Origin: Devosia ureilytica
Lineage (GTDB): Bacteria; Pseudomonadota; Alphaproteobacteria; Rhizobiales; Devosiaceae
Direction of reading: 5' to 3'
NCBI RefSeq assembly: GCF_024273195.1
Contig: NZ_JAMZCU010000003.1
Span: 458,807 to 522,806, forward strand
Length of the DNA stretch: 64,000 bases
The notes under the pieces were generated by a model that saw only the letters and a program-made list of their open reading frames with translations, had not been told where the DNA came from and did not search any database. Position numbers and translations under genes: made by a program. Shown here piece by piece: positions 54,651-63,649 of the stretch (positions are counted from its first letter, which is position 1; the number at the start of each line of letters is the position of its first letter).

Positions 54651-56530
54651 CTGACATGACCAATCCGCCCCCGTCCGGCCCGGACGTCATCCGCGCCTTT
54701 GTCCGCACCCTCCCGGCTGCGCCCGGCGTCTATCGCATGCTCGATGCCGATGGTGGCGTCATCTATGTGGGCAAGGCGCGCAGCCTCAAGGCCCGCGTCA
54801 CCAACTATACCCGCCCCGAAGGCCTGCCCGTCCGCATCCAGCGCATGATCGCCGCCACGGTGAGCATGGAGTTCGTGCGCACCGAAACCGAATCCGAAGC
54901 GCTGCTGCTCGAAGCCAATCTCATCAAGCGGCTGAAGCCACGTTTCAACGTGCTGCTGCGCGACGACAAGAGCTTCCCCTATATCCTCATCACCGGCGAT
55001 CACGAAGCGCCCGAACTCACCAAGCATCGCGGTTCGCGGCGTCGCAAGGGTCACTATTTCGGCCCCTTCGCCTCGGCCGTCGCGGTCAGCCGCACCATTG
55101 CGAGCCTCCAGAAGGCGTTCCTCCTGCGCAATTGCTCGGACAGTTTCTACGCCGCCCGCACCCGCCCCTGCCTGCAATTCCAGATCAAGCGCTGCGCTGC
55201 CCCCTGCACGCGTGAGATCAGCCTTGAGGGCTATGCCGAACTGGTCGAGGACGCGCGCCTGTTCCTCTCGGGCAAATCGCAGACGGTCCGTGACCACCTG
55301 CAGCGCGACATGAACGCGGCCGCCGAAAATCTCGATTTCGAGCGCGCCGCCCTGATCCGCGACCGCCTGTCGGCGCTGGCCCTGATCCAGTCCCAGGGCG
55401 ATGCCACTGCCCGTTCCGTGGAGGAAGCCGACGTCTTCGCCATTCATCACGAAGGCGGTCAGTTCTGCGTGCAGGTCTTTTTCTTCCGTGCCTTCCAGAA
55501 CTGGGGCAACCACGCCTTCCGACCCAAGGCCGACGACAGTCTCACCGACGCCGAAGTGCTCGAAGCCTTCCTGGTACAGTTCTACGAGGATCGCAGCCCG
55601 CCCCGCCTGGTGCTGCTCAGCCACGACATGGCAGAGCCTGCCCTCATCGAAGAGGCGCTATCTTCCCGCGCCGGCCGCAAGGTGCGCCTCGAAACCCCGC
55701 AACGCGGTGAAAAGCGCGATCTGGTCAATCACGCCCTCAACAATGCCCGCGAAGCCCTTGGGCGCCAACTGGCCGAAGGCGCGTCAAACCGCACGCTGCT
55801 TGAAGGGGTGGCCGAAGTTTTCGCCCTCGAAGACGTTCCGCGCCGCATCGAGGTCTACGACAATTCCCACATCTCCGGCACCAATGCGGTGGGCGGCATG
55901 ATCGTCGCCGGCGAGGAAGGCTTTTCCAAAAAGCACTACCGGACCTTCAACATCAAATCGACCGACATCACCCCCGGCGACGACTTCGGCATGATGCGCG
56001 AAGTGCTCACGCGCCGCTTCTCGCGCCTCGCCGCCGAAAGCGACACCGACGCCGAGGACGAAAACACCGGCATGCCCGACTGGCCCGATGTCGTCTTTAT
56101 CGACGGCGGCGCCGGTCAGCTCAACGCCGTGCGCGAAGTGATTGCCGAGATGAACCTGCCCAAGGAGGTCACCTTCATCGGCATCGCCAAGGGCGAGGAT
56201 CGCGACGCCGGGCGCGAGAAATTCTTCATCGAGGGCCGCGACGCTTTCATGCTGCCCCACCGCGACCCGGTGCTCTACTATGTCCAGCGCCTGCGCGACG
56301 AAGCCCACCGCTTCGCCATCGGCACCCACCGCTCGCGCCGCAAAAAGGACGTGGTCAAGAACCCCCTCGACGAAATCGAAGGCATCGGCCCCACCCGCAA
56401 GCGCGCCCTGCTCAATCACTTCGGCTCCGCCAAAGCCGTCTCCCGCGCCTCGCTCGTTGATCTGCAGGCCGTCCCGACCATCTCCGCCGCCATGGCCCAG
56501 CTGATCTACGATCACTTCAATCGGACCTAG
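54647..56530 (+). CDS. uvrC: Excinuclease ABC subunit C
   Basis: 627 residues, the nuclease of nucleotide excision repair that makes both incisions. GIY-YIG domain ([28 protein letters not shown], about 25-55), cysteine-rich interior, UVR domain ([27 protein letters not shown], about 215-245), RNase H-like endonuclease ([31 protein letters not shown]) and a helix-hairpin-helix pair at the end ([21 protein letters not shown]). Length is normal. Confidence 0.96.
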   Translation: MTDMTNPPPSGPDVIRAFVRTLPAAPGVYRMLDADGGVIYVGKARSLKARVTNYTRPEGLPVRIQRMIAATVSMEFVRTETESEALLLEANLIKRLKPRFNVLLRDDKSFPYILITGDHEAPELTKHRGSRRRKGHYFGPFASAVAVSRTIASLQKAFLLRNCSDSFYAARTRPCLQFQIKRCAAPCTREISLEGYAELVEDARLFLSGKSQTVRDHLQRDMNAAAENLDFERAALIRDRLSALALIQSQGDATARSVEEADVFAIHHEGGQFCVQVFFFRAFQNWGNHAFRPKADDSLTDAEVLEAFLVQFYEDRSPPRLVLLSHDMAEPALIEEALSSRAGRKVRLETPQRGEKRDLVNHALNNAREALGRQLAEGASNRTLLEGVAEVFALEDVPRRIEVYDNSHISGTNAVGGMIVAGEEGFSKKHYRTFNIKSTDITPGDDFGMMREVLTRRFSRLAAESDTDAEDENTGMPDWPDVVFIDGGAGQLNAVREVIAEMNLPKEVTFIGIAKGEDRDAGREKFFIEGRDAFMLPHRDPVLYYVQRLRDEAHRFAIGTHRSRRKKDVVKNPLDEIEGIGPTRKRALLNHFGSAKAVSRASLVDLQAVPTISAAMAQLIYDHFNRT

Positions 56531-56653
56531 GTGCTCGAACACCACTTGGCGCCGCGGGAAATATTTTACGCGGCGCGCGAACCGTTTTGGCCGTCCCTCT
56601 CCTCTTTACTTGCAGCTGCATCGCTGTGGTGCTGCATGAAACAGGAGAGAGCG

Positions 56654-56857
56654 ATGCTCTACCGCAAGAACATCTATGAATGGGAACAACGGTCCCGGGT
56701 CGCCGCCGGCATCGCCATGGCCGTCTGGGGATTTGCCTTCGCCCCCAACCCAATCTTGGGCTACACCATTGCCGTTGCGGGGATCGGACTGGCGATCACC
56801 GGAGTGTTTGGCTGGTGTCCGGCCTGCGCCATGATTGGCCGCCGCTTGAAGGATTGA
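56654..56857 (+). CDS. Small DUF2892/YgaP-type membrane protein
   Basis: 67 residues with two hydrophobic helices (AAGIAMAVWGFAFAPNPILGYTIAVAGIGLAITGV) and a CPAC pair at the cytoplasmic end (FGWCPACAMIGRR), the pattern of YgaP-like DUF2892 proteins. AGGAGAGAG precedes the ATG. Two bases separate it from the sigma factor gene, so they are co-translated. Confidence 0.75.
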   Translation: MLYRKNIYEWEQRSRVAAGIAMAVWGFAFAPNPILGYTIAVAGIGLAITGVFGWCPACAMIGRRLKD

Positions 56858-56859
56858 CG

Positions 56860-57393
56860 ATGTCCCAGGGCCGCATGGATGCACAATCAAGCACGGATCT
56901 CGTCATTCGCGCCCAGGCTGGCGATCATGCGGCCATCGTGGGCTTGCTCGAACATGCGCAGTCCGATGTCCGGCGTTACGCGCGGCGCAATTGCAAGCTG
57001 GAAGATGTCGATGACGCCGTGCAGGAGGCCATGACCGTGCTGGCGGGCGGGATCAAGGCGTTGCGCAGTCCGGCCGCCCTGGCGGGATGGCTGTTCACGG
57101 TCGTCAAGCGCGAATGTTCCCGCCTGGGGCACTGGGCCACCAGCACCTTGCGCAGCAGGGCCGCCGCCGAAAGCCTGGCCGCCATCGCGGCGCGCCCAGA
57201 CCCTGATCTGCGCTATGATCTCGGCATGGCCATCCAGTCACTGCCAGAGCACTACAGGGTGATAGTGATCAAGCGGGATTTGGAAGAGCGGACCATTGAG
57301 GAAATCGCCCAGGCCGAAGGTCTGTCGAGAGAAGCGGTCAAGGCCAGGCTACACCGGGCCCGGCTCATGATCAGGGAATATCTGACGCCCTAG
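56860..57393 (+). CDS. ECF-type RNA polymerase sigma factor
   Basis: 177 residues. Region 2 covers about 15-85 (YARRNCKLEDVDDAVQEAMTVL and AGWLFTVVKREC) and region 4 about 115-175 (SLPEHYRVIVIKRDLEERTIEEIAQAEGLSREAVKARLHRAR). No region 1.1 or 3, and no anti-sigma gene beside it; the only partner is the small membrane protein upstream. The DGPF protein follows 127 bp downstream. Confidence 0.88.
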   Translation: MSQGRMDAQSSTDLVIRAQAGDHAAIVGLLEHAQSDVRRYARRNCKLEDVDDAVQEAMTVLAGGIKALRSPAALAGWLFTVVKRECSRLGHWATSTLRSRAAAESLAAIAARPDPDLRYDLGMAIQSLPEHYRVIVIKRDLEERTIEEIAQAEGLSREAVKARLHRARLMIREYLTP

Positions 57394-57520
57394 GAGCCGA
57401 CCTCGCAATTCCGGCTTGCCCGCTACCGCGCAATCAGCAATTGCCGCGTTCAATGCCAAAAATGTCGAATTCCGCCCGCCCCAATCGTCGCCTCGGCATA
57501 ACCCCCAAGGGAGACCCACA

Positions 57521-57874
57521 ATGAAATTCATCACCATGGTCAAGACGCTCAATCCCGAGGTCGCCATCAATCCGCCGCCCGAATTGATGGGCGCCATCGT
57601 GCAGCTCGGCATGGAAGCGGGTGCGAAAATGACCGAGACCGGCGGCATGGCGCTGGCGGGCACCGTCACGACCCGCAAGGGTCAGATGATCACCGACGGA
57701 CCCTTTGCCGAGGCCAAGGAAATGGTCGGCGGCTACGCCATATACGAACTCGATACCGAAGCCGAAATCGTCCGCTGGACCGAGCGCTTCGTCGAACTGC
57801 ACCGTCAGCACTGGCCTGAATGGGACGGCGAAGTGAGCATCCTCCATCTGCAGCAGTTCAACATGGCCGGTTGA
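57521..57874 (+). CDS. YCII-related DGPF-domain protein
   Basis: 117 residues, dimeric alpha-beta barrel of the YCII/DGPF family (MKFITMVK, GTVTTRKGQMITDGPFAEAKEMVGGYAIYELDTEAEIVRWTERF). Function uncertain. Genes of this type frequently accompany ECF sigma factors of the ECF42 group, but the sigma factor here lacks the C-terminal extension of that group. Confidence 0.85.
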   Translation: MKFITMVKTLNPEVAINPPPELMGAIVQLGMEAGAKMTETGGMALAGTVTTRKGQMITDGPFAEAKEMVGGYAIYELDTEAEIVRWTERFVELHRQHWPEWDGEVSILHLQQFNMAG

Positions 57875-57937
57875 GCCAACGCGCTCACAGATCGCAAAGA
57901 ATCGGTTAGCCTCCTTTTCCCAAGGGGAGCTGACCCG

Positions 57938-58939
57938 ATGTCACCGATCATTTCCGCGACTGGCGTGGGCAAGACCTTCCGCCAGCTCAAGCGCCAATCC
58001 GGTTTCGGTGGCGCGCTGAAAAGCCTGTTCTCGCGCGATTACACCGACATCCGGGCCGTCGACGGCATCAGCTTTGCCATCAATGCTGGCGAGGCTGTCG
58101 GCTATCTCGGTCCCAATGGCGCCGGCAAGTCGACCATGATCAAGATGATGACCGGCATTCTCACGCCCAGCGCCGGTACCCTCTCGGTGCTCGGCCGCGA
58201 GCCGCATGCTCACCGCATGACCAATGCTGCTGAAATCGGCGTGGTCTTCGGCCAGCGCAGCCAGCTCTGGTGGGACCTGCCGGTGCGCGACAGCTTTGAT
58301 CTGAACCGTCACATCTACGACATTCCCCCGGCGCGCTTTGCCGACAACCTGCGCTATCTCACGGCCATGCTGGACATGGCCTCCTATCTCGATCGCCCGG
58401 TTCGCCAGCTCAGCCTTGGCCAGCGCATGCGCGCCGAAATCGCCATGGCGCTGCTGCACGATCCCAAGATCCTGTTCCTCGACGAACCCACGATCGGCCT
58501 CGATGTTGTTGCCAAGGACGCGGTGCGCAAATTCCTGGCAGAGATCAACCGCGAGCGCGGCACCACCATCATTCTCACCACCCACGATCTGGTCGATATC
58601 GAGGAGATCTGCCCGCGCCTCATCATGGTCGATGATGGCAAATTGCTGTTCGACGGCGAGTTGAACCGCCTGCGCGCCAGTCTCGGCTCCCGCCGCCGCC
58701 TGACCCTCGAATTTGCCACCGACCCCGGCCCCATCGCGTTGACCACGGCAACGCTGACCGCAGACGAGGGCGCCGCCAAGCATTTCGTGCTCGACGATGA
58801 AACCGTCTCCCTGCTCGACGTGCTGGGCGAACTCGGTCGCGGCCACGGCCTCAAGGACGTCAAGCTCGAGGAGCCCGACATCGAGGAGGTGATCCGCACC
58901 TTCTACCTGAACAAGCCAAATCTGGCGTCGGCGCCATGA
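57938..58939 (+). CDS. ABC-2-type exporter ATPase
   Basis: 333 residues. Walker A GPNGAGKST, Q-loop GQRSQLWWDLPV, signature LSLGQRMRAE, Walker B ILFLDEPTIGLD, H-loop THD. The C-terminal 80 residues form an extra domain common in ABC-2 exporters of this kind. The start of the first permease overlaps its stop by 4 bp (ATGA), so all three genes form one operon. Confidence 0.93.
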   Translation: MSPIISATGVGKTFRQLKRQSGFGGALKSLFSRDYTDIRAVDGISFAINAGEAVGYLGPNGAGKSTMIKMMTGILTPSAGTLSVLGREPHAHRMTNAAEIGVVFGQRSQLWWDLPVRDSFDLNRHIYDIPPARFADNLRYLTAMLDMASYLDRPVRQLSLGQRMRAEIAMALLHDPKILFLDEPTIGLDVVAKDAVRKFLAEINRERGTTIILTTHDLVDIEEICPRLIMVDDGKLLFDGELNRLRASLGSRRRLTLEFATDPGPIALTTATLTADEGAAKHFVLDDETVSLLDVLGELGRGHGLKDVKLEEPDIEEVIRTFYLNKPNLASAP

Positions 58940-59733
58940 AACTGAGCGCCTACCCCGCCTTCACCGCCACAGCCTTCACCTCGCGCCTGGCCTACCGCAA
59001 CCAGGTCTGGTCCGGCATGTTTGGCGAATTGGTCGCCACCTTTGCCTTCATCGCGGTCTGGACGGCAGCCTTTGTTGGCCGGGGCACGGTCGATGGCGTC
59101 ACCCTGCCCGACATGGTCACCTATGTGATCATCGCCGGGCCGCTGCTCAATTGGAACACCACCCGCTATATCCGCGAGGTCGGCGACGCCATCCGCACCG
59201 GCGACGTCACCACGTTTCTTTTGAAACCCCTTCACTATCCGGCCCTGCTGTTCTTCAACCAATTGGGCAACAACGCCTTCGAACAACTGAGCATCACTCT
59301 CCCCGTGGCCGTCATCGTCGCCCTCGCGGTTGGTCTGCTGCCTCCGGCCAGTGTCGCCCATGGCCTGCTTTTCCTGGCCTATTGGGTGGTGTCCTGGAGC
59401 ATGATGTTCCTTATTGCCACGCTGACCGCGATGCTGGCCTTCTGGCTCCTGACAGCCTTTGCGCTGGATTGGTTCCTGCGCGGCATCATGGCGGTCGCCT
59501 CGGGCGCCGTCGTGCCGCTCTGGTTCATGCCCGCGCCCCTGGCCGCGATCCTGGGCTATCTGCCCTTCGCCTGGGTCAGCTATTATCCAAGCGCCGTTTA
59601 TCTTGGAAAACTCGACCTGCCCGCTGCCAGCCTGCATCTCGCCATCGGCTGTATCTGGCTGGCCACGCTGGTCGGCATCTTGACCTGGCTCTGGTCCCGC
59701 ATGCGCCATCGCCTGATCGTGCAGGGAGGCTGA
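58936..59733 (+). CDS. ABC-2-type permease, first subunit
   Basis: 265 residues, six membrane helices (WTAAFVGRGTVDGVTLPDMVTYVIIAGPLLNWNTTRY; MFLIATLTAMLAFWLLTAFALDWFLRGIMAVASGAVVPLW). Matches the DUF990-type ABC-2 permeases. Paired with the next gene; substrate unknown. Confidence 0.87.
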   Translation: MKLSAYPAFTATAFTSRLAYRNQVWSGMFGELVATFAFIAVWTAAFVGRGTVDGVTLPDMVTYVIIAGPLLNWNTTRYIREVGDAIRTGDVTTFLLKPLHYPALLFFNQLGNNAFEQLSITLPVAVIVALAVGLLPPASVAHGLLFLAYWVVSWSMMFLIATLTAMLAFWLLTAFALDWFLRGIMAVASGAVVPLWFMPAPLAAILGYLPFAWVSYYPSAVYLGKLDLPAASLHLAIGCIWLATLVGILTWLWSRMRHRLIVQGG

Positions 59734-59735
59734 AC

Positions 59736-60536
59736 ATGTCCAGCATCCTCAGGGTCATCCCCCATCTGGTCGGCATCCATATTCGCACCCATATGGAATA
59801 TCGAGGCGCCCTGCTCATCGGCTGGATCGCCCAGGCCATTGGCTACGCCGGCATCTATGCCTCCATCGCCCTGCTGTTGGCGCGCTTTGAAAATCTTGGC
59901 GGCTGGACCTGGCCGCAAATGGCTCTGCTGCTCGCCTTCCACCTCCTCGCCTATGCCCTGGGCGCCGCCGTCAGCTTCGTGCAGTTTCGCGACATGGAGG
60001 AAAAGGTTCGGCTCGGCACCTTCGACGCCATCCTCGTCAAACCCATTGGCCCGTGGACCTTTCTCGCCTTTTCCGGTCTCAATATTGAATATGGCGGTCA
60101 CATTGCCTTGGCCATCGGCCTGATGGTCTGGTCGGTCTCCAGCCTCTCCATCGACTGGTCGCCCGGCCTCGTCCTCTATTTCCTCGCTGCCCTCATCAGC
60201 GCCGCCATGCTGACCGCCGCGCTCATGACCATGATTGGTGCGACCGCGCTCATCTGGGTGCGCTCGCGGCACCTGTTCGCGATCTATTTCGGCTTCTGGG
60301 AACTGGCGCGCTACCCGCTCAATATCTTTCCCCTGCCACTACAGGTGATGATGATCACCGTCGCGCCGCTCGGTTTCCTGGCCTTCATCCCCACCGCGGT
60401 AATGCTGGGCAAGCCCGTCCCCATTCTGGGCGATTTTGCGCCCCTCGCTTCCCTGCTTGTCGGCCCCCTGTTTGTCCTCATCGCAATGGCCCATTGGCGC
60501 CATTGCCTGCGCAACTACCAGGGCGCCGGCGGCTGA
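59736..60536 (+). CDS. ABC-2-type permease, second subunit
   Basis: 266 residues, six helices, similar in layout to the preceding gene (FRDMEEKVRLGTFDAILVKPIGPWTFLAFSGLN, typical of ABC-2 DUF990 permeases). GGGAGG lies upstream of the ATG, 2 bp after the preceding stop. Confidence 0.86.
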   Translation: MSSILRVIPHLVGIHIRTHMEYRGALLIGWIAQAIGYAGIYASIALLLARFENLGGWTWPQMALLLAFHLLAYALGAAVSFVQFRDMEEKVRLGTFDAILVKPIGPWTFLAFSGLNIEYGGHIALAIGLMVWSVSSLSIDWSPGLVLYFLAALISAAMLTAALMTMIGATALIWVRSRHLFAIYFGFWELARYPLNIFPLPLQVMMITVAPLGFLAFIPTAVMLGKPVPILGDFAPLASLLVGPLFVLIAMAHWRHCLRNYQGAGG

Positions 60537-60614
60537 TCGCAGAAGTGATGGCGTCGTCGGCAACCGGCGGCACACCGTTCCGTTCTCCTTCCACCGGTTT
60601 GAAGGAGTTCGGAC

Positions 60615-61118
60615 ATGACCGACGACAACAACGACCATCTCTCGCAAGACGAAGCAGTCGATCGCATCTGGAAGCTGGCTGAAAAGATCGATATCTGCAT
60701 GTTCACCACCTGGGATGGCGAGCAGCAGCGCAGCCGCCCCATGTCGGCGCGCGTCAGGCGCGACGAACACGCCATCTATTTCCTCACCGACCTGGAAGGC
60801 CACAAGCTCACCGAGATCGACAAGTTCCCCCATGTATCACTCGCCTGGGCTGACAATGGCGGCCACAAATATGTGGTCATTGCAGGCGAAGCCGAAGTGT
60901 CCAACGACCGCGACAAGATCCATGAACTCTGGGAAGCTTTCGACAGAGCCTGGTGGGACGATGAGCACGACCCCCGCATACGCCTCCTCAAGGTGACGCC
61001 GGACGACGGCGAAGTCTGGGATAGTCCCAACATGCTCGTCTCCGGCGCCAAAATGCTGGTCGCCGCGGCCACCGGCGCCAAGCCCGAGATGGGCGAAACC
61101 GGCAAGGCGGAGCTGTAG
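60615..61118 (+). CDS. Pyridoxamine 5'-phosphate oxidase-like general stress protein
   Basis: 167 residues, split-barrel FMN-binding fold of the general stress protein 26 group (KIDICMFTTWDGEQQRSRPMSARVRRDEHAIYFLTDLEGHKLTEI; VWDSPNMLVSGAKM). Likely binds a flavin or heme-like cofactor; reaction unknown. GAAGGAG gives the ribosome site. Confidence 0.85.
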   Translation: MTDDNNDHLSQDEAVDRIWKLAEKIDICMFTTWDGEQQRSRPMSARVRRDEHAIYFLTDLEGHKLTEIDKFPHVSLAWADNGGHKYVVIAGEAEVSNDRDKIHELWEAFDRAWWDDEHDPRIRLLKVTPDDGEVWDSPNMLVSGAKMLVAAATGAKPEMGETGKAEL

Positions 61119-61211
61119 GGCGCATCGTCCGTCAAACACCGTTCCGCCCTTGGGCCTGACCCGAGGGCCCGCCTTGGCGGGCAAGGTTTCAGCTCTGGGC
61201 AACCTGTGTCA

Positions 61212-61274
61212 GTCGGGGTGGTCTGCGGCTCAAGCCGAGGGCGGCAGGACGCCCAACCGTAATTCCACCCCGAC
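61212..61274 (+). repeat. Inverted repeat upstream of the aromatic leader
   Basis: Perfect 10-bp arms GTCGGGGTGG (61212-61221) and CCACCCCGAC (61265-61274). The second arm overlaps a further CCCGAC/GTCGGG hairpin. It precedes the predicted promoter, so it is probably not part of the attenuator transcript. Confidence 0.5.
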
Positions 61275-61286
61275 CAAAGTCGGGAC

Positions 61287-61315
61287 TCGACAAGCCTGCC
61301 ACTCGTCGCTAACAA
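61287..61315 (+). promoter_or_regulatory. Predicted promoter of the aromatic leader / DAHP synthase transcript
   Basis: TCGACA at 61287-61292 and TAACAA at 61310-61315, 17 bp apart. Transcription would start at or within 1-2 nt of the leader ATG at 61324, so the leader peptide mRNA would be leaderless. Confidence 0.5.
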
Positions 61316-61323
61316 TCGCCGCC

Positions 61324-61398
61324 ATGACCAACGCCGCGACCTTCTTTTGGTATTTTAGCTATCCGCTCCCGGCGGAGGCTATCGCGCGCGTGTTCTGA
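61324..61398 (+). CDS. Aromatic amino-acid leader peptide controlling DAHP synthase (attenuator)
   Basis: A 24-codon frame (ATG 61324, TGA 61396) with FFWYFSY at residues 7-13: three Phe, one Trp, two Tyr and one Ser in seven codons. It is followed by a terminator hairpin and then the DAHP synthase gene, the layout of a ribosome-stalling attenuator. There is no ribosome site before the ATG, in keeping with a leaderless start as described for rnTrpL in Sinorhizobium. Shortage of any aromatic amino acid would stall the ribosome and favour read-through. Confidence 0.8.
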   Translation: MTNAATFFWYFSYPLPAEAIARVF

Positions 61399-61456
61399 CC
61401 CCAGACCAAAACACCAAACCGCAAGCCAGCCGCCCGACTTCCGAGGCGGCTTTTTT
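61371..61456 (+). promoter_or_regulatory. Attenuator: antiterminator and terminator structures
   Basis: GGCGGAGGCT at 61371-61380, inside the leader frame, can pair with AGCCAGCCGCC at 61424-61434, which overlaps the 5' arm of the terminator stem. Thus the two foldings are mutually exclusive. A ribosome stalled on the aromatic codons (61342-61362) would leave the first segment free. Confidence 0.7.
61428..61456 (+). terminator. Attenuation terminator
   Basis: Perfect 7-bp stem AGCCGCC/GGCGGCT, 10-nt loop, then six T, 37 bp before the DAHP synthase start codon. Confidence 0.85.
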
Positions 61457-61492
61457 GTTGGCCGCTTCGAGCAACCCTCGAAAGACCGACAA

Positions 61493-62566
61493 ATGCTCAA
61501 ATCCACCGACGACCTGCGCATCGCTGAAATCAAACCGCTGCCCACGCCCATCGACGTGATGCGCACCCATCCGCGCACCGATGCTGCCACGCGCACCGTG
61601 ATCACCGCCCGCCACGACTTCCACAATATCCTGACCGGTGCCGATGACCGCCTCGCCGTCATTGTCGGACCCTGCTCCATCCACGATCCACAAGCGGCCA
61701 TGGACTACGCCCGCCGCCTTGCACCCCTCCGTGAAGAGCTGGGCGACCGCCTTGAAATCATCATGCGGGTCTATTTCGAAAAGCCCCGCACCACGGTGGG
61801 CTGGAAGGGGCTGATCAACGACCCCGATCTCGATGGCAGCTTCAACATCACCCAGGGGCTGCACACCGCCCGCACCTTGCTGCTCGATATCGCCAATCTC
61901 GGCCTGCCCGCCGCTTGTGAATTCCTCGATATGACCACGCCGCAATACCTGGCCGACCTCGTCGCCTGGGCCGCCATTGGCGCGCGGACAACCGAAAGCC
62001 AGATCCATCGCGAGCTGGCCTCGGGCCTTTCCTGCCCTGTCGGTTTCAAGAACGGCACCGACGGCAATGTGAAGATCGCCCTCGACGCCGTCCTCTCCGC
62101 TGCCCAGCCGCACCATTTCATGGCCGTCACCAAGGGCGGGCGCTCGGCGATTGCCGCCACCACCGGCAATGAGGACTGTCACATCATCCTGCGCGGCGGC
62201 AAAACCACCAATTACGACGCAGAAAGCGTCGATGCCGCCGCCATGGCCGCCAAGAAAGCCGGTCTCAACCCAGCCATCCTGATCGACGCCAGCCACGCGA
62301 ATTCGTCGAAAAACCCCGAAAACCAGCCCCTGGTCCTGGCCGACATCGGTGTTCAGCTGGCCAATGGCGACAAGCGCATCATCGGCGTCATGGTCGAATC
62401 CAATCTGGTTGCAGGCCGCCAAGATCTGGTCCCCGGCCAGGACCTTGTCTATGGCCAGTCCATCACCGACGGCTGCATCGACTGGGATACCACCGTCACG
62501 GCCCTCCGCGCCCTCGCCGAGGCCGTCGAACAGCGCCGCGCAGTCAACAGGAAGGCGGTTGCGTAA
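61493..62566 (+). CDS. aroG: 3-deoxy-7-phosphoheptulonate (DAHP) synthase, class I
   Basis: 357 residues, class I alpha (AroF/G/H) type. Condenses phosphoenolpyruvate and erythrose 4-phosphate, the first step of the shikimate pathway. VIVGPCSIHDPQAAMDYARRL, MRVYFEKPRTTVGWKG, GARTTESQIHRELASGLSCPVGFKNGTDG and DASHANSSKNPENQ are diagnostic. Regulation by transcription attenuation is predicted from the leader upstream; feedback isozyme type cannot be decided. Confidence 0.94.
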   Translation: MLKSTDDLRIAEIKPLPTPIDVMRTHPRTDAATRTVITARHDFHNILTGADDRLAVIVGPCSIHDPQAAMDYARRLAPLREELGDRLEIIMRVYFEKPRTTVGWKGLINDPDLDGSFNITQGLHTARTLLLDIANLGLPAACEFLDMTTPQYLADLVAWAAIGARTTESQIHRELASGLSCPVGFKNGTDGNVKIALDAVLSAAQPHHFMAVTKGGRSAIAATTGNEDCHIILRGGKTTNYDAESVDAAAMAAKKAGLNPAILIDASHANSSKNPENQPLVLADIGVQLANGDKRIIGVMVESNLVAGRQDLVPGQDLVYGQSITDGCIDWDTTVTALRALAEAVEQRRAVNRKAVA

Positions 62567-62776
62567 CACCCCCACCCTTGATCCCTCCTCACAAGGGGGT
62601 GAGAGGCGCAGGCTGCGGCGGTTCGGTTCTTTCTGCACCCTCCCCCCTGTGGGGAGGGAAGCTGAGCAGGACTTAGCTTGCTAAGTCCGTTGCAAAGCAG
62701 GGTGGGGGTGCCGCCGGCCTATCCCCAATCCCGATCAATCCCTCCCCCTATCAGGGGGAGGTTAGGTGGGGGTATC
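62567..62776 (+). repeat. Three hairpin-repeat copies between aroG and pgsA
   Basis: A degenerate start at 62567-62613, a full copy at 62638-62709 (with CTTAGCTTGCTAAG insert) and a half-copy at 62739-62774 (CCTCCCCCTATCAGGGGGAGG). They fill the gap; no gene is present. Confidence 0.75.
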
Positions 62777-62832
62777 CACTCAAGAAACACATCCCGCTTG
62801 ACCCCTCCCCCGCCATCCTGTTCTCTCGCGCC

Positions 62833-63399
62833 ATGAACCGGAACCCGCTCTTTCTCGTCCCCAATATCATCACCATCGCCCGCATTCTGGCGATCATCCC
62901 CATTGCCGCCCTGGTGATGTCCGGCGACACGACGGCGCGATCAGTCGCCCTGTTTCTCTACATTGTCGCGGCCACCAGTGACTGGGTTGACGGCTACCTC
63001 GCGCGCGCCTGGAACCAATATTCCGATCTCGGCCGCATGCTCGACCCCATTGCCGACAAGCTGCTGGTGGGCATTCTCATCGCCGCCTTCGCATGGGATG
63101 GCAGTCTTTCCGCGCTCGACATGATCCCGGCCATCGCCATTCTGTTGCGCGAATTCTTCATTCCCGGCCTGCGTGAATTTCTCGGCAACAAGACCGTCGT
63201 CCTGCCGGTCACTCAGCTCGCCAAGTGGAAAACCACCATCCAGCTGATCGCCTTGGGCCTGGTTCTCGCCGAACCCATCGTCCCTGGCCTGTCTTTCGTC
63301 TCGGACCTCGTGCTCTGGATCGCTGGCGCCATCACCCTCTGGACCGGATGGAATTATCTCCGTGCCTCCTGGCCGCATCTGTCGGGCGTGGGCAAATGA
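62833..63399 (+). CDS. pgsA: CDP-diacylglycerol-glycerol-3-phosphate 3-phosphatidyltransferase
   Basis: 188 residues, inner membrane enzyme of phosphatidylglycerol synthesis. The CDP-alcohol phosphotransferase signature is complete: DWVDGYLARAWNQYSDLGRMLDPIADK, and the protein has the usual four or five helices. The stop overlaps the moaD start (ATGA). Confidence 0.95.
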   Translation: MNRNPLFLVPNIITIARILAIIPIAALVMSGDTTARSVALFLYIVAATSDWVDGYLARAWNQYSDLGRMLDPIADKLLVGILIAAFAWDGSLSALDMIPAIAILLREFFIPGLREFLGNKTVVLPVTQLAKWKTTIQLIALGLVLAEPIVPGLSFVSDLVLWIAGAITLWTGWNYLRASWPHLSGVGK

Positions 63400-63647
63400 A
63401 AGTCCTCTACTTCGCTTGGCTGCGCGAGCGTCTCAACCGCGCCAGCGACGAGGTGTCCCCACCCCCCGACGTAAGAACCCTGGCCGATCTCGTCGCCTGG
63501 CTTCGGAGCCAGGACGACGCCCTCGACCACGCCATGGCCAATCCGGCAATTTTCAAGCTCTCCCGCGACGCCCGCATCGTTCCCTGGGACACCCCGCTTG
63601 CCGGCGCCCGCGAGGTGGCCATCCTGCCCCCCATGACCGGTGGCTAG
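63396..63647 (+). CDS. moaD: Molybdopterin synthase small subunit (MoaD)
   Basis: 83 residues, ubiquitin-like sulfur carrier ending in the required Gly-Gly (PPMTGG). Its C-terminal thiocarboxylate donates sulfur for molybdopterin. Starts at ATG 63396, overlapping the pgsA stop. Confidence 0.92.
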   Translation: MKVLYFAWLRERLNRASDEVSPPPDVRTLADLVAWLRSQDDALDHAMANPAIFKLSRDARIVPWDTPLAGAREVAILPPMTGG

Positions 63648-63649
63648 CC

